Shown here: positions 53,136 to 64,000 of the stretch, piece after piece
Layout of the letters: the number at the start of each line of letters is the position of its first letter
How positions within the stretch are numbered: the first letter of the stretch is position 1
Notes under the pieces: model-generated
Told to the model about the DNA's origin: nothing
The model's input: only the letters and a program-made list of their open reading frames with translations
Database searches by the model: none
Made by a program: the position numbers and the translations under genes
Source of the DNA: Macrolepiota albuminosa
Lineage: Eukaryota > Basidiomycota > Agaricomycetes > Agaricales > Agaricaceae
Direction: 5' to 3'
Length of the DNA stretch: 64,000 bases
Assembly (NCBI GenBank): GCA_027475525.1
Contig: JAMWFC010000125.1
Span: 1-64,000, forward strand

Positions 53136-55850
53136 CACTCTATGCAAGAAAGAGACACTGCATACTGATGCTTTCTGGTGAAGAGGAGTATTGGCATACT
53201 ATGCTATTATATTAATAATACACTATCATCCACAACACTACTGTCATCTCTTTCACTCATTACACTCATCATCTGCTTTGTCTAATAAGTGGCTACTGTC
53301 TTGTCTAAAGACATAACTTTATCCATTGTTACTCACCTAAATATAGACACTTGCAGTAGCACACTCTCAGTCAATTATATTGAACTGAGAGTGAGTAGCA
53401 TATAACATTGTAAATACTAGTCTTGAACTGACAATCACCTACCTAGACAATAGATTATTTATATTTGTATCAGCTTTTAACACTCAGAGGCCTGTAATAT
53501 TGTATGATTGAGAAAGTACTGTGGCTTTCCAGGCCATCAATAACTATATGTTTCTTTTATACAAGCTCTGTGGAGCCTGCATAGTCACAAAACTTTGGCC
53601 AAAGTAATGTGCTCTGGCATCTTTTAGCTAATCCTCAGATCTGGATATACTATGCATATATCTATAATATATGTTATCTGGATTATTATTGGTCTAGAAG
53701 CAGTCTCCACACCAATGTTTTTGTCATCTCAAGAAGTTCTATCAGCACCTCTAGATTCTTCTGCTCTGGATAGCAAACTTGCTTCTAAAGTGGCCATTTC
53801 TGAACTAGCTGGTAAAATAATACCAGGTGAGGCTGTGGCCAATGCTGCAGTCTCCAAAACCTTAGCTGCTGAGATAGTCCTACTTATCAAAGCTGCCTCT
53901 GCTACGGTGGCCAGCACTATAGTGGAAAGGTGAGATAATATAATAGCAAAAAATGATTTCTCAAGATCAAATAACTATAAAGGGCTTATAAAATTCTCTT
54001 TGCAATGTATGTTAAGCAAACATCATGCATGATGTGTAAACAATGGCCTAGTGAGTAAGGGCTTATAAAATTCTCTTTGCAATGTATGTTAAGCAAACAT
54101 CATGCATGATGTGTAAACAATGGCCTAGTGAGTAGCTTTGTAGATCAAAAGTTCAAACTAATACTAGTCTCTCCCTAGTATTTGCATTGCACTTGTTATT
54201 GAGTAGCCTGTTGTATCATGCTTCTAGAGGTTGGCTCCTACTAGGACTTATTTGTCTGCAAGGCTTGCCAGGCCAATCATAAGCACTATTGAGTGTTGGC
54301 TTTTTGAAAGGCATGCTGTATTTTTTAAAAGCAGGGATGCAGTCTAGAGTGGGTTACTTGATAAATAGAGATTAAGAGAAATTGGTTGGTAGAGTTGGAG
54401 AGGGAGTTCTTGGGAGGAGCCAAGGAGCCAGGAAGTGGAGAGATGCAGGCAAGGCCAGAAGAATGCAGGTAATTCAAGTAGGAGTCAAGGACATCTGGTA
54501 GTATTAATCACTTGGCTATTGATGTGATCAGGAACAAGTCAGGAGAGGCACCATGATGGGAAGAAATAGCAGGCCTCATCTGCTCCTACTCATGTGCCAA
54601 AAAGGGCATGTAAAGCAAATCTTCAGCTTTCTCTGGCAGTGTTCTCATCAATTTTTCATTGCCTGATGTTCCTTGATATGGAGGTACTGTGGAAGGAGTT
54701 AGAGCAGATGGAGCAAGAGGCCTAGGAACTGGCTAACCAACATCAGATGATGGCAGGTTACTTCTGAAAAGTGCAGTTAAGTCTAGTGCAGTCTGAGGAG
54801 AAATAGCAAAGTGCAATGCTTGCTTTATGAGAGGAGCTACATGCTGAGTTGGATGCATTGAAGACAAGGCTAAGTCAGAAGAATGGAGGCTGAAGTGTCA
54901 GGCTGTGCTGCTAGGAAATTGAAGGGTGCTAGTATGAGTTTGGTTACACAGTTACTGCAGGACTTGATAATTATGTAGTTGACATCTTGAAGTGAGTTTC
55001 CTCCCAATCTCCTACTACTGTCTTCTGTGATTTTGACACTCAGAAGTCATTGTTCTGAGATGTTGTTGTTGCAATTCCTGAAATTTGTCAAGAGCTTCTT
55101 CAACATTGCAGCTAACCTTCCACTCCAAGATCTACTCTAAGACATTTTTGGAGCCTTTCTCAGACCCTTCACCAACCTCCAGCCAATGCACCTTAACCAA
55201 CACTTGCTATCATGCCTATCATCACTATATTACACACAAAAATGTCATTATCACATATATTACTCCAACTACTTCATACATCACAAACCCTGAGAACATC
55301 TGCTATCAGTGGCACCACCCTCACAATTAGCATCTCAGATCACACTCACTATCATGTGCATCCCCAATCACTTTACTACTACTCAGCCATCATGCATCAC
55401 ACCATCACTCTCACATTATTAATTGCATGTCTTGCAGGTATAATCTAGAATATACAGTCAATCCCCTGTTCTACTACTTCTCATAAAGTTTTTAGCAGTT
55501 ATTGTAGACATCTCAGGAACCTCTCAAATTGCTGAAATATGCATCTGCATATTTCTTTTAAGCTCTTAGTCACCATCTTGTAGTCTTTAGTCTTACAAAC
55601 TTTGCTTGTATCTCTTCCTTTTGCATGCCTCATAAATTTCTGACTGGCACATGCTTGGCTGGCATCTACTTTAACTGGCAAATGTACTTAAGATTAGTAT
55701 GTATTTTGTGGCTTTGACTCATCTAATCTCAGTCTCATCTTAGAACCTCCAATTCTTAACTAAATTTTATTGCCTCATTCACCTCATTCACTCCAACTCC
55801 TAGATTAAGTCTATCAACTCCAGACTTATTCTCTTTTGATATCTTACATC
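53136..55850. other. AT-rich, CpG-poor DNA without recognisable genes
   Basis: 53160-53640 may be a decayed copia LTR (a purine run GAAGAGGAG precedes TATTGGCATAC). An open frame at 53652-53933 encodes an Ala/Ser-rich stretch without homology I know. A 77-bp duplication lies at 53980-54133. 54370-55100 has a few gag-like helical strings but nothing assignable. Confidence 0.4.
53980..54133. repeat. Tandem duplication of exactly 77 bp (5)
   Basis: Copies 53980-54056 and 54057-54133 are identical by eye. Confidence 0.92.
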
Positions 55851-55859
55851 CTGTAACAT

Positions 55860-58800
55860 GTCCTAAAGCACCAGACACTTTAAGCACATGTAGTTTGGCA
55901 TATAAGTCTGTTTTGTAAAGGTATTGCTTTACTTGAAAGGCTTCCAAGTTAGTAGTACCTAACAGCAATAGAGTTTCCAAGTGTTGTCCTCTGGTCTATA
56001 TCTTTTTTATTATATGAAAAAGTTGGGCTGTCCACAGATGTTCTAGGTGTTGAGGATATCTTTGACTTTGTAGTGATACTTGTCATCAACCTTGATTAGG
56101 GAGGGTCTGGAACATTGTTTGGAGAAGAGATTCAGAGGGTGCCATTCAGAAAGGTGCATGTGAAAGATTAGATAGAGGCCTTTGAGTTCTGAGAGAAGGT
56201 CAATCTGATAAATATAGAATAAGACCTTCCTGAGGATCTTAAACAAGCCGAGTTACTTGTGATTGAGCTTTGAGGAGGGCTGGCAGATGCAGAGGTAATG
56301 TTGATAGCCATACTTTAATTCTAGAGTCCTTGCATTTCTGTTTAGTGTATTTTATATAGGCCAAATTCACAATGTCAATTTCTTCCTAAAGAAGCTCATA
56401 GAAGGACTACAGGTTCTGGGTGGTTTCATGGATAGTGTGCAACAGTATATTTCAGAGTAAGGGAGTCAGTTAAGAGTAGTATTCTTTATTGACAAAGAAA
56501 AGCAATATGTCAGTAGCAGAGTAGAGCATGTTGTTGTATATGAACTCAGCAAAAGGGAGTTTGGCATGCTAGTTGTTCTGTAAATAGTTAATATAAAGCT
56601 GGAGATACTTATTGTTTGAGAGAATGGTTGACTTATTTAGTTTGGCCATTAGTTTCTGGTCATAGACAGTAGAAAGGTTAGTTTTTATCTCAAGCACCTT
56701 ATACAGGGAAATCCAAAACTTAGGCATAAAGAGGGAGATGCAGTCAGATATGATGTGATCTGGAAGTTTGTGCTTGGCAAAAATATCCTCAAGAAAAAGC
56801 TGAGCAAATTTTAAAGCAGTGTCTGTTATGTGGCAGGATAGAAAAATGCCTAATTTGGTTAGCCTGCACAGAATAACAAGAATGGCATCAACTCTTCTAA
56901 TTCTGGAAGCTTGACAATGTAGTCTATACAGATTAAGAACCAGAGTTGTTATTCTATTAGCAGTAGTTTTAGCAGTCTATAAAGTCAGTGTTAAAAAACC
57001 TTGGTTTAAAGACAAGATTCACAAGATTGAATGTAATAGGTGACATGCTTCTTTAGTCCTGGCTAGAACTAAGTCTGCAAGATGAGCTAGAGGGTTTTAT
57101 ATATTTTCAGATGTCTCCAAAGCTTGTGATTGTAATGCTGGTAAAAGACATCAAATCAACGTTTGGCATGGTCTAGAATGTAGATGTGGCCATTCTAGAG
57201 AAAGAGTTTTTTATCAGGAGATAGGGGGAAGATGAGGTTGGGCTTAGTTTTATCTGTAAGATTGTAAGAATTGTAGTGTGTGAAGTACTTGTCTTACAAG
57301 TAGCAGCAATTCTGACTCAAAATCTCTTCACTATTCAAGATCAGTACAGTATGCAAATGTTCAGAAGAAATCACCATGCAATAATTGAATGCATTATGTT
57401 CTGCCTCAAATGATATTTTGTGGTAAACATCTAGTCATTAAATAGGGGCATTGGGATTGCCACAAGTCATCCCAGACAATACTAGATCATGAAAGCATAT
57501 TCCAAGAGGGTTTCTGACCAGCAGGCTTGCCAATTGCTGAGCTGTTTGGTTGTTATAAAATACTGAACATTGTTGTGAACCAAGTAGACATGTATTTAGT
57601 GCTGGGCTCCCTCAAATAGGTGTGCTACTATTTGAAGACTTCAACAATAATAAAAAGCTTGTTGTAGATATTATAGTTGAGCTCTATATTGATCATGAAC
57701 CAGGTGTAGAAGGTAACAGGCTAGAGCTTTCTGTTATTGAGCTCCATCTGCATGAGGATTCCTGTGATGATATAATTGGAGGCAATGTATTTAAAGATAA
57801 TCAAAAGATTGGAATTGTAATGCTGGAGTATAGGAGCAGTAGTTAAAGCCTCCTTGATTAAAATTAAGATGCTCTGATACTTACCATCCCAGTGGATTTT
57901 GTAATGCCAAAGTAATTGTCTATGAATCTCTGATAGAAGTTAAAAAAATCCAGAAAAGACTGTATTTCCTTGATGTTCTAGAGTTGCAGCCACTTGATGA
58001 TAGCTTTAACCTTGTAAAAGTCTATGCAAATGCCATACAGAGATATTCAATCTCTGTGATGTGAAAAAAATATTTTTTGGGCTTGGCATAAATATTGTGC
58101 TCTTAGAACTATTCCAGAATGTGTCAGACATATCTGTGATGATCTTCTGTTGAGTTGAAGTAGATGAAGATGTTTTCTAAGTAAACAATGACAAAGATGT
58201 TGCTCAGTATTATAGAAGATATTGTTTATAAAGTATTGAAATGTAGCATTCTAAAAGACATTATAAAGTATTCAAACAGATTATACTGCATGTAGAACAC
58301 AGTTTTTTATTCATGTCTTAGAGCAATGCAAATGTTATTGTAGCCAGAGCAGAGATTAATTTTTACATAGAACTTGGCACTTTAGAGTCAATCAATCAGA
58401 TTATCAATGAGCAGGAGCAGATAACAGTTTTTCTTAGTAATATTATTAAGTTTGCAATAATTGATGCAAAGGCAGAGCAAGTCATTTTTCTTCTTAGCAA
58501 GGGTTCTGGCTGCAGAGACTAACAGGTAAATAAATTCTTTTCCAAGCATTTTGTCAAGATAGTCCTTAAGAATGCAGAGTTTGACTTTGGACATGTTGTA
58601 GATCTTGCTAAAGAGGAGAGCTGTTCTGTTCTTGAAATTGATTGTATAGTCATAGGAGTAGTGAGAAGAAATCTCCTTGGCATTTCTTTTGAACAATATG
58701 TTAGTAAATTCATGATACTCTGAAAAAACTACTTTTTACAAGATCTGCTCCTCAGTTTTTTTCTCTAGAAGAATAATATCTGTCTACAAGTATTTTTCCA

Positions 58801-60330
58801 AAAGAAAGGCTAAGATATGCAACTAGAAGGTGAGTGTCCCTTCTTGTATGATGCATTTCAAAGAGATATTTCAAAGAAATGGCACTATTAATTTTGATGT
58901 TGAATATCTCAGTATCATTCAAAGCTAGCAAACTACCAAGTTGCAAGAGTACAAAATTGTGATGGATAGTCTAGGCCTTTATACTTGTTCTGGGAAATAT
59001 TGGAGAAATGTTCAGAGAACTTATAGACTGAAGTGAGTGTTAAGGTCAAAGTCATGGCTAGAAAAAATGAGAAACTTATCATATGTACTAGAAGTTTAGG
59101 TGCTAGGTCTATACTAATGAATAGCAGCTGGAAAATAGGCGTAGAGGCTGGAAAATATCATAATGAGCATTTTCTGATCAATGTCAGGGTTCATGTTTTG
59201 TAGCTATAGTAGTTCTAGCACAATGGGGTCAATTTATAAAGTCGTATAACTAAGAAGTTTGCCATGAATTTGAAATTGTTGTTCAGAGTTATGCAACTAG
59301 CATGGGATCTTTCAATAAAACTAGAGGAAGAGAAAGTGCTGTCAAGCAGCTGTAGGCTCAGAGGCTGGTCAAAAGTATAGAAAAGGAGATCAAAAGTATG
59401 TTGGTCATTAGTTGTTGATTTCTAATCTAGTCAGAGGATAAGGTCTTGCTAGTTGATGCAGGGGTTGATGTTTTAGAGCTAAAGAAGTTTCAATATCAGA
59501 GGTATAGAGAAATAGAGTTTGATCACTAGCATCCAGAGTTTCTGGGTTTGTCTATTGGTGAAAATAATAGGTGTATATACAAAGTAAGTAATATCTCCCG
59601 CCAAGAAAGTATTCCCATTGAAGAAGCAGAGTTTAATGGAGATGGGGAGCTATTGTGCTAGCTGCAGAGTAGAGGAGGACCAAGCTTTGTCAATGAAGTT
59701 GTTGATGGTGCCAATATTGACCAAGATATTGAGAAAGTCTCCAAAGGGGTAATATGGGTCTTTAGAAGGAGAGAGTGTGAGGAATAAAAGGGGAGACAAG
59801 CTGTGAGGATGTCCTGTGTAAATGCCATTGCATAGAGATGAGATACAGAGGCAGAAAAGACATCAGAATTAATTCTGCAATTTAGTGCATTCTTTAAATC
59901 TAAATTGCTAAGTTATTTCTAAGTACTCATAGATGGCATTTTCTTTTTTTAAAATCCAGGATGGCACACCCCATCATCTGTCATTTAGAGCACTTTAAAA
60001 TATAATGGTCTTTTTCTCCACAAAGTTGATTAGCCTAGAGGGCCTCCTCATTATAGTTGTCAGGATGCTTGCTATTAGTGAGGTTTTCTGAGACATCATC
60101 AGAAGTGTCAGAGGCCATGGATGTGTTGAGTTGGGCCTGAAAACAAGCTTTACTGAAAGTCAACTTCTAGAAAAAGGAGGAGCACTAGAGTTTTAGTTCC
60201 ACTAATTGGAGAAATTGCCAGACCTCCTTACAAATTTTAGGAGGACTAAGAGTTTAAGTATTTGCTGCAGTCTTCCCAGGGCCTTGTATTTATTATACCA
60301 GAATTGCTTCTAAGGGGCTAGTTTGGATAG
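55860..60330 (-). mobile_element. Ty3/gypsy chromovirus copy C, heavily decayed
   Basis: Minus-strand markers in element order from the right: a zinc-knuckle-like LCGEKDHYILKC at about 60030-59995, an RT start YDYTINFKNRTALLF, YLDKMLGKEFIYLLVS and KKKNDLLCLCINYCKLNNIT at 58700-58400, a tether/integrase end FKILRKVLFYIYQIDL then LKGLYLIFHMHLSEWHPLNL at 56246-56110, and a chromodomain with YHYKVKDILNT and PEDNTW at about 56075-55960. Stops are everywhere and CG is almost absent. LTRs were not identified. The lineage is different from copies A and B, judging by these strings. Confidence 0.75.
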
Positions 60331-60359
60331 TGTTAAAGAAGTTGAGATAGTTAGTTCTA

Positions 60360-60513
60360 AAGAGGCTGAGAATTTGAGTAATCAATCACTGTTGTCCTGA
60401 ATTAACTCATGTCAGCATTGTTCTTTCATTCTCATCAAGAGGCTGAGAATTTGAGTAATCAATCACTGTTGTCCTGAATTAACTCATGTCAGCATTGTTC
60501 TTTCATTCTCATC
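60360..60513. repeat. Tandem duplication of exactly 77 bp (6)
   Basis: Copies 60360-60436 and 60437-60513 are identical by eye. It lies in the upstream part of the hairpin-end repeat copy 3. Confidence 0.92.
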
Positions 60514-60635
60514 TCTTAATCAGCAGTGTCTGTGTCTCTCTAAGTATCAGTGATATGTGTGGTTTTTTTATTCTTTTATCCTTATGTTCCTGAAAAACAA
60601 AAATCAACAGTTGATTTTCTATATCATACTAATAG
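60470..60635 (+). repeat. Dispersed 3'-end hairpin repeat, copy 3
   Basis: Homologous to the last 150 bp of copy 2 (GTCAGCATTGTYCTTTCAT, AATCAGCAGTGTCTGTGTC, then AAAATCAACAGTTGATTTT) and ends CTAATAG at 60635. The outer hairpin is eroded. A Ty3 integrase remnant starts at the next base. Confidence 0.65.
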
Positions 60636-63020
60636 GGCACTCTAGCTGCTAAAAGACATTAGAACTGGTCTTCTAAAGCTACTGGTAGTCATAGATGTCT
60701 TGCTATATTGGATCTTACACCAGCACCTGCAATCTCTGTCTCTGGACAAAGCCATAATGTTGCCTCTTCACTAGGCAACTGCACACTCTCTTGATGCCTG
60801 CTAAGTACTAAAGCATAGTTTTGATAGACTTTATTGTGGAACTCTCAGATGTCCATAGATATGACACTATCATGGTGGTTGTAAACCTTTATGATAAGCA
60901 TGCCTACTTCATTGTGATGCACACTACCTGCTCTGCAATAGGTGCAGCTAACCTCTACTAGAAAAATGTCTAAAAACTCTACAGCTTTTTAGATGCCTAC
61001 ATATCTGACTAAGGCCCACAGCTCATAGTAGAGCTTGTTTGGGAGCTCTACCACCTCCTTTAATTCTTCAAATGAAGCTCTTCACCTCTACCATCTACTA
61101 TTTATAGTCTGATAGTCAGACTAAACAGATAAATCAGGAGCTAAAATAGTATTTCTAGCTCTTTTGTATTAAGTAACAGGATGACTAGAATAAGCTCCTT
61201 TTTGAAGCCAATGTCAGGTTCTGCTGAGTCGGTGGCTTTTCAGAAAAGCAATGCCCTCATGAGGTGGACTTGATCTACAAACACTCAGGTGTCTGAAACT
61301 CTGGACTAAGCTCCGGAGTTCAAGATGTGGACAGAGGGACTCCCAAGATAAGGGACTTAGTCTGGGGGATCAGGTGAAGTTGAAAGAATTAAGGAGATAG
61401 AATTGAGTTGAGAATCAGGGGTTCTAGAATAAGACCTGGTTAGTGAAGCTTAAGTCACGAAGTGCATACCAATCTTAGAAGCACATGAACAAGTTGAGCG
61501 TGCCAGTCAAGCGTGCCAGTCAGTGTGTACCAGTCAATTAAAAGGGCACACAAGCAATTAAATATAATATCAAGACTAGCGACTACAATAGAAAACTACG
61601 CTATAAGTACTATAGGGCTGGGTCTGGATTTCTGAGTTCTGGAGTGTCTGGGATAAGTTCCAGGAGGCATTGAGTAGCAGGGAGGAGACTGTATACCAGG
61701 ATCACATGTGTGAAGTGCACAATTAATTGGCATGGAGGGAGTCATGATACGTGATGCATGATGGCCAGGAACAAGTAGCATGATCTGATTGTTGATTGCA
61801 GTTTGATGAGAGTTGATCTTGGGGTCTGTGATGCAGGGTTGCTGGGGGTGCTGGGTAATGGCGGTGTCAGTAGTCATAATGGTGTTGTGATGGTGGGGTT
61901 GTGTCATGGGGTCAGAGAGGGAGTCCTGGATGGAGCTCTGATGGTATCCCAGGGTGATTCTGGGTGGGAGAAGTCATAACAGCCAAGTTTTAGTACAACA
62001 ACTATGCTCACTCTTCTATTCAAACATTTTCATTCTTTTTAGACATGGCTGGCACCCCAAGATAAACTTTGAACTGCATGTGCAACAATTAGAAAACAAG
62101 TCTATCAATAAGTTTGTTAACTAGATATAGAAAATGCAGAAAGAGGCAGAGGCAGCTCTGGCCAGGACAAAGAACAACATGGCAGTACTATAATTATAAA
62201 CAGATTTCCACTCTTAAATACAAGCCCAGAGACTATGTCTATTTAGATGTCTTAGACATCTCAACTACTCATCTCTCAAAGAAGCTCTCTCATTATCAAC
62301 TTGGGCCTTATATAATTAAACGCTAAATAGGGCCCTTGCATACTAACTCTAGCTACCAATTAAAATATGCCAGCTCTACCTTGTCTTGAATACAGTCAAG
62401 CTTTTATCTGCTCCAGAAAATCACATCTCTGGCTGCTAAGCCCCATCACTTCTACTGCCAGTTCTTGCAAATGCAAAGTTGGAGTACAAAGTCAAGAGAA
62501 TCCTGGATAGGTATTCATTTTGCTGCAACCTGCAGCACAAGATAAAGTGGAAGAACTACAATATAGAAGACATCTCTTAGGAACTTGCTATAAATATCAA
62601 TGCCTCTGCCCTTATCTAAAAATTCTACTGCAGATATCTTGACATTTCCATGCCACCTAAAGTATTCATTCTATTTCTCTAGCTGATTGAGCCATTCATA
62701 AAGTATTCTATTTTACTTCTTTTTTCAGCACTTCTAAAGTACTCAAAACTGGCCTAAAGTCATCTGAGCTGCTCTCCAGAGTTCTTCAATCTGCTTTCAT
62801 GCCTACTTAAAGTCTATTGTACAGTTTCTTCCATGCTTCCACCTTGTGCTGATGCACTATGCTATGATAAAAAATTTTTTAGACTTGTTCTTTTCAGATT
62901 TCTCTTTGTCAAATAATTAATTACATTTTTGTTATTTGTATGGTATCTATCTCTAATAAACTTTGGATTTCTTTCTGCTAGTTGTGTGATTAGCTGCAAT
63001 CTTCAGAGGTCATTTTTACA
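60636..63020 (+). mobile_element. Ty3/gypsy copy B (same family as A), decayed and 5'-truncated
   Basis: DNA-level homology to copy A starts in integrase (compare 60640-61200 with 19960-20510) and continues after a nested solo LTR with the integrase C-terminus, chromodomain (EYKVKRILDRYSF, IKWKNYNIEDIS at about 62480-62575) and 3' LTR ending TTTTTACA at 63020. A 77-bp duplication lies over the LTR end. Nearly all Arg codons have changed, consistent with long CpG deamination. Confidence 0.8.
61212..61981. repeat. Solo LTR (770 bp) with 5-bp target duplication
   Basis: Starts TGTCAGGTTCTGC and ends AAGTCATAACA. Both sides carry GCCAA (61207-61211 and 61982-61986). Removing it restores the integrase sequence corresponding to 20515-20540 of copy A (GAAGCCAAGTTTTAGTACAA versus GAGGCAGAGTTTCAATACAA). 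The 3' half is related to 21690-22127. It is less decayed than its host element. Confidence 0.88.
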
Positions 63021-63133
63021 GTAATAAAGCAATATAACTATTATACTTATATTTAAAGTTGTGTGATTAGCTGCAATCTTCAGAGGTCATTTTTACAGTA
63101 ATAAAGCAATATAACTATTATACTTATATTTAA
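62980..63133. repeat. Tandem duplication of exactly 77 bp (7)
   Basis: Copies 62980-63056 and 63057-63133 are identical by eye. Confidence 0.92.
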
Positions 63134-63419
63134 ACAGAAAACAGAAAAGTTTCTCAGTGTAATAAATTTGAAAGAGTCTAGGCTTGCTGATTAAGCATAT
63201 TATAATATGAGGAGACTGTAACAAAACTCAATGCAAGTGTATTTTAACTTCTAATATAAGTTTTAAAAAGTCTGATTCAATACTAATAATTTATTTGAAA
63301 TAGCAAAATCTTTGAAATTATTTTTAACAAAATCATAACCAGGCACTATTTCAGAGTCTGCATAGCTCAAAGTATAGATATAAAAACAAAAAATTTGCAG
63401 CTTACAACAAGATTTATAA
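63134..63419. other. AT-rich spacer
   Basis: No gene or recognisable repeat seen. It ends at a TGGCACTC palindrome (63421-63443). Confidence 0.4.
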
Positions 63420-63420
63420 A

Positions 63421-63905
63421 TGGCACTCCAATTGTGAGTGCCAATCTGTATGTCAGCTTTTTTATTGCTGCTCTTGATTATTTTTCTTGAGTTATAACAA
63501 AGAATTTAGAAATCATGTGACTTCTTTGTTGCTTAGTAGAAAAGAGCAATAAGTCTAGAAACATATTTTTCTTTTAGATTAATATGATCTGCTCAAATCC
63601 TAGACTGCTAGCCTAGGAACAAGGAGTATATTATTTTGAAAATACATGACATCAGAAAACTTGCAATGTTACTGGATTATATGATATGAACCACTAGGCA
63701 GAATCTGATAATCAGTATATTCCTTAATAGTCCTCAAAAAACTGGTTGTCAACCAACCTACAAGTCTGGCATATACTATGGTAGTTACTAAGATAATTAC
63801 AATTTATTGCTTAAAGAATCGACTTTTAGCCCCCTTATTTATTGGGCCATAGCAAAGGATCAAGAGGTCATGTGACTTGTTAGCTGGTTAGTTAGCAAGT
63901 AAAAT
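63421..63905. repeat. 353-bp satellite, about 1.3 units
   Basis: Palindrome at 63421, then the same opening (TTGCTGCTCTTGATTATTTTT) and unit markers as at 9600 and 44870, up to AGTAAAATAGG. Confidence 0.8.
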
Positions 63906-64000
63906 AGGTACCATCTTTGCATAGTCCGACAACGCCGCCGTCCTCCACAGCCATACTGCACCGTGATTTCATGTATCTCATGAGCCTTCTAAAGGGCTAA
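63906..64000. other. CpG-containing sequence at window end
   Basis: Composition changes abruptly (CCGACAACGCCGCCGTCCTC). The content is too short to identify. It resembles the abrupt satellite-to-copia junction at 46336. Confidence 0.35.

Noticed and set aside
53652..53933. Ala/Ser-rich 93-codon ORF as a gene
   Set aside because: CpG-free surroundings, no splice context, and open on both strands. Probably chance in low-complexity DNA.
57622..57846. Plus-strand ORF within Ty3 copy C
   Set aside because: It lies antisense to decayed RT/RNase H and shows no family signature.
1..64000. Telomere, rRNA genes or centromere core
   Set aside because: No TTAGGG-type arrays or rRNA sequence seen, and satellite arrays are too short and dispersed to claim a centromere.

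Overview
The window is eukaryotic and looks like a filamentous basidiomycete, most likely an Agaricomycete. The evidence is short spliceosomal introns (46-60 nt with GT-AG ends and CTAAY-type branch sites), fungal gene families (OrsD-like C2H2 protein, C2H2 plus Fungal_trans transcription factor, chromodomain Ty3 elements, Ngaro-type tyrosine-recombinase retrotransposon) and many fragments of fungal housekeeping genes. I could not assign a species.

Two kinds of DNA alternate. CpG-containing, gene-like blocks lie at about 150-8900, 23600-44670 and 46336-49200. CpG-depleted, AT-rich blocks of decayed transposons and satellites lie at about 8900-13780, 16540-23400, 44780-46335 and 49300-63905. 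Almost every cellular gene in the gene-like blocks is a broken or truncated copy that still keeps introns: Vti1-like SNARE, an uncharacterised Agaricomycete protein, TauD-type dioxygenase, Erv46, an ankyrin-PH-FFAT oxysterol-binding-protein homologue, Dsk2 (UBL and UBA ends only), a GTPBP1-like N-terminus with an apparent inversion, three zinc-finger transcription-factor pieces, acetyl-CoA synthetase, and a mucin-stalk membrane protein. The region reads as a graveyard of DNA-level gene duplicates cut by transposons.

Two things look intact. One is an 868-codon, four-exon OrsD/DUF3505-like gene (13787-16536, minus strand) standing alone among decayed repeats. The other is a complete Ngaro-type element (29038-35575) with the diagnostic A1 / B1-A2-B2 split direct repeats, identical A copies, a common CTTAT core, a gag-like ORF, an RT-RNase H ORF with two introns, and a tyrosine recombinase ORF with the R, HxxR, H, Y residues. 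Its recombinase carries an unusual N-terminal array of IYxP motifs, and its long pol intron carries five 34-bp hairpin repeats, one of which is a compensatory variant.

The AT-rich blocks hold at least three decayed chromodomain Ty3 copies (17645-21675 plus; 55860-60330 minus; 60636-63020 plus, interrupted by a 770-bp solo LTR with 5-bp duplication), a Ty3 protease remnant, two Ty1/copia remnants, a satellite of about 353 bp at three places, a 179-bp tandem repeat and several palindromic repeat families. Seven perfect or near-perfect tandem duplications of exactly 77 bp occur, all inside these blocks. Their identical length suggests an assembly artefact (k-mer-length contig overlaps left unmerged) rather than biology, and two of them shift the frame of the Ty3 polyprotein.
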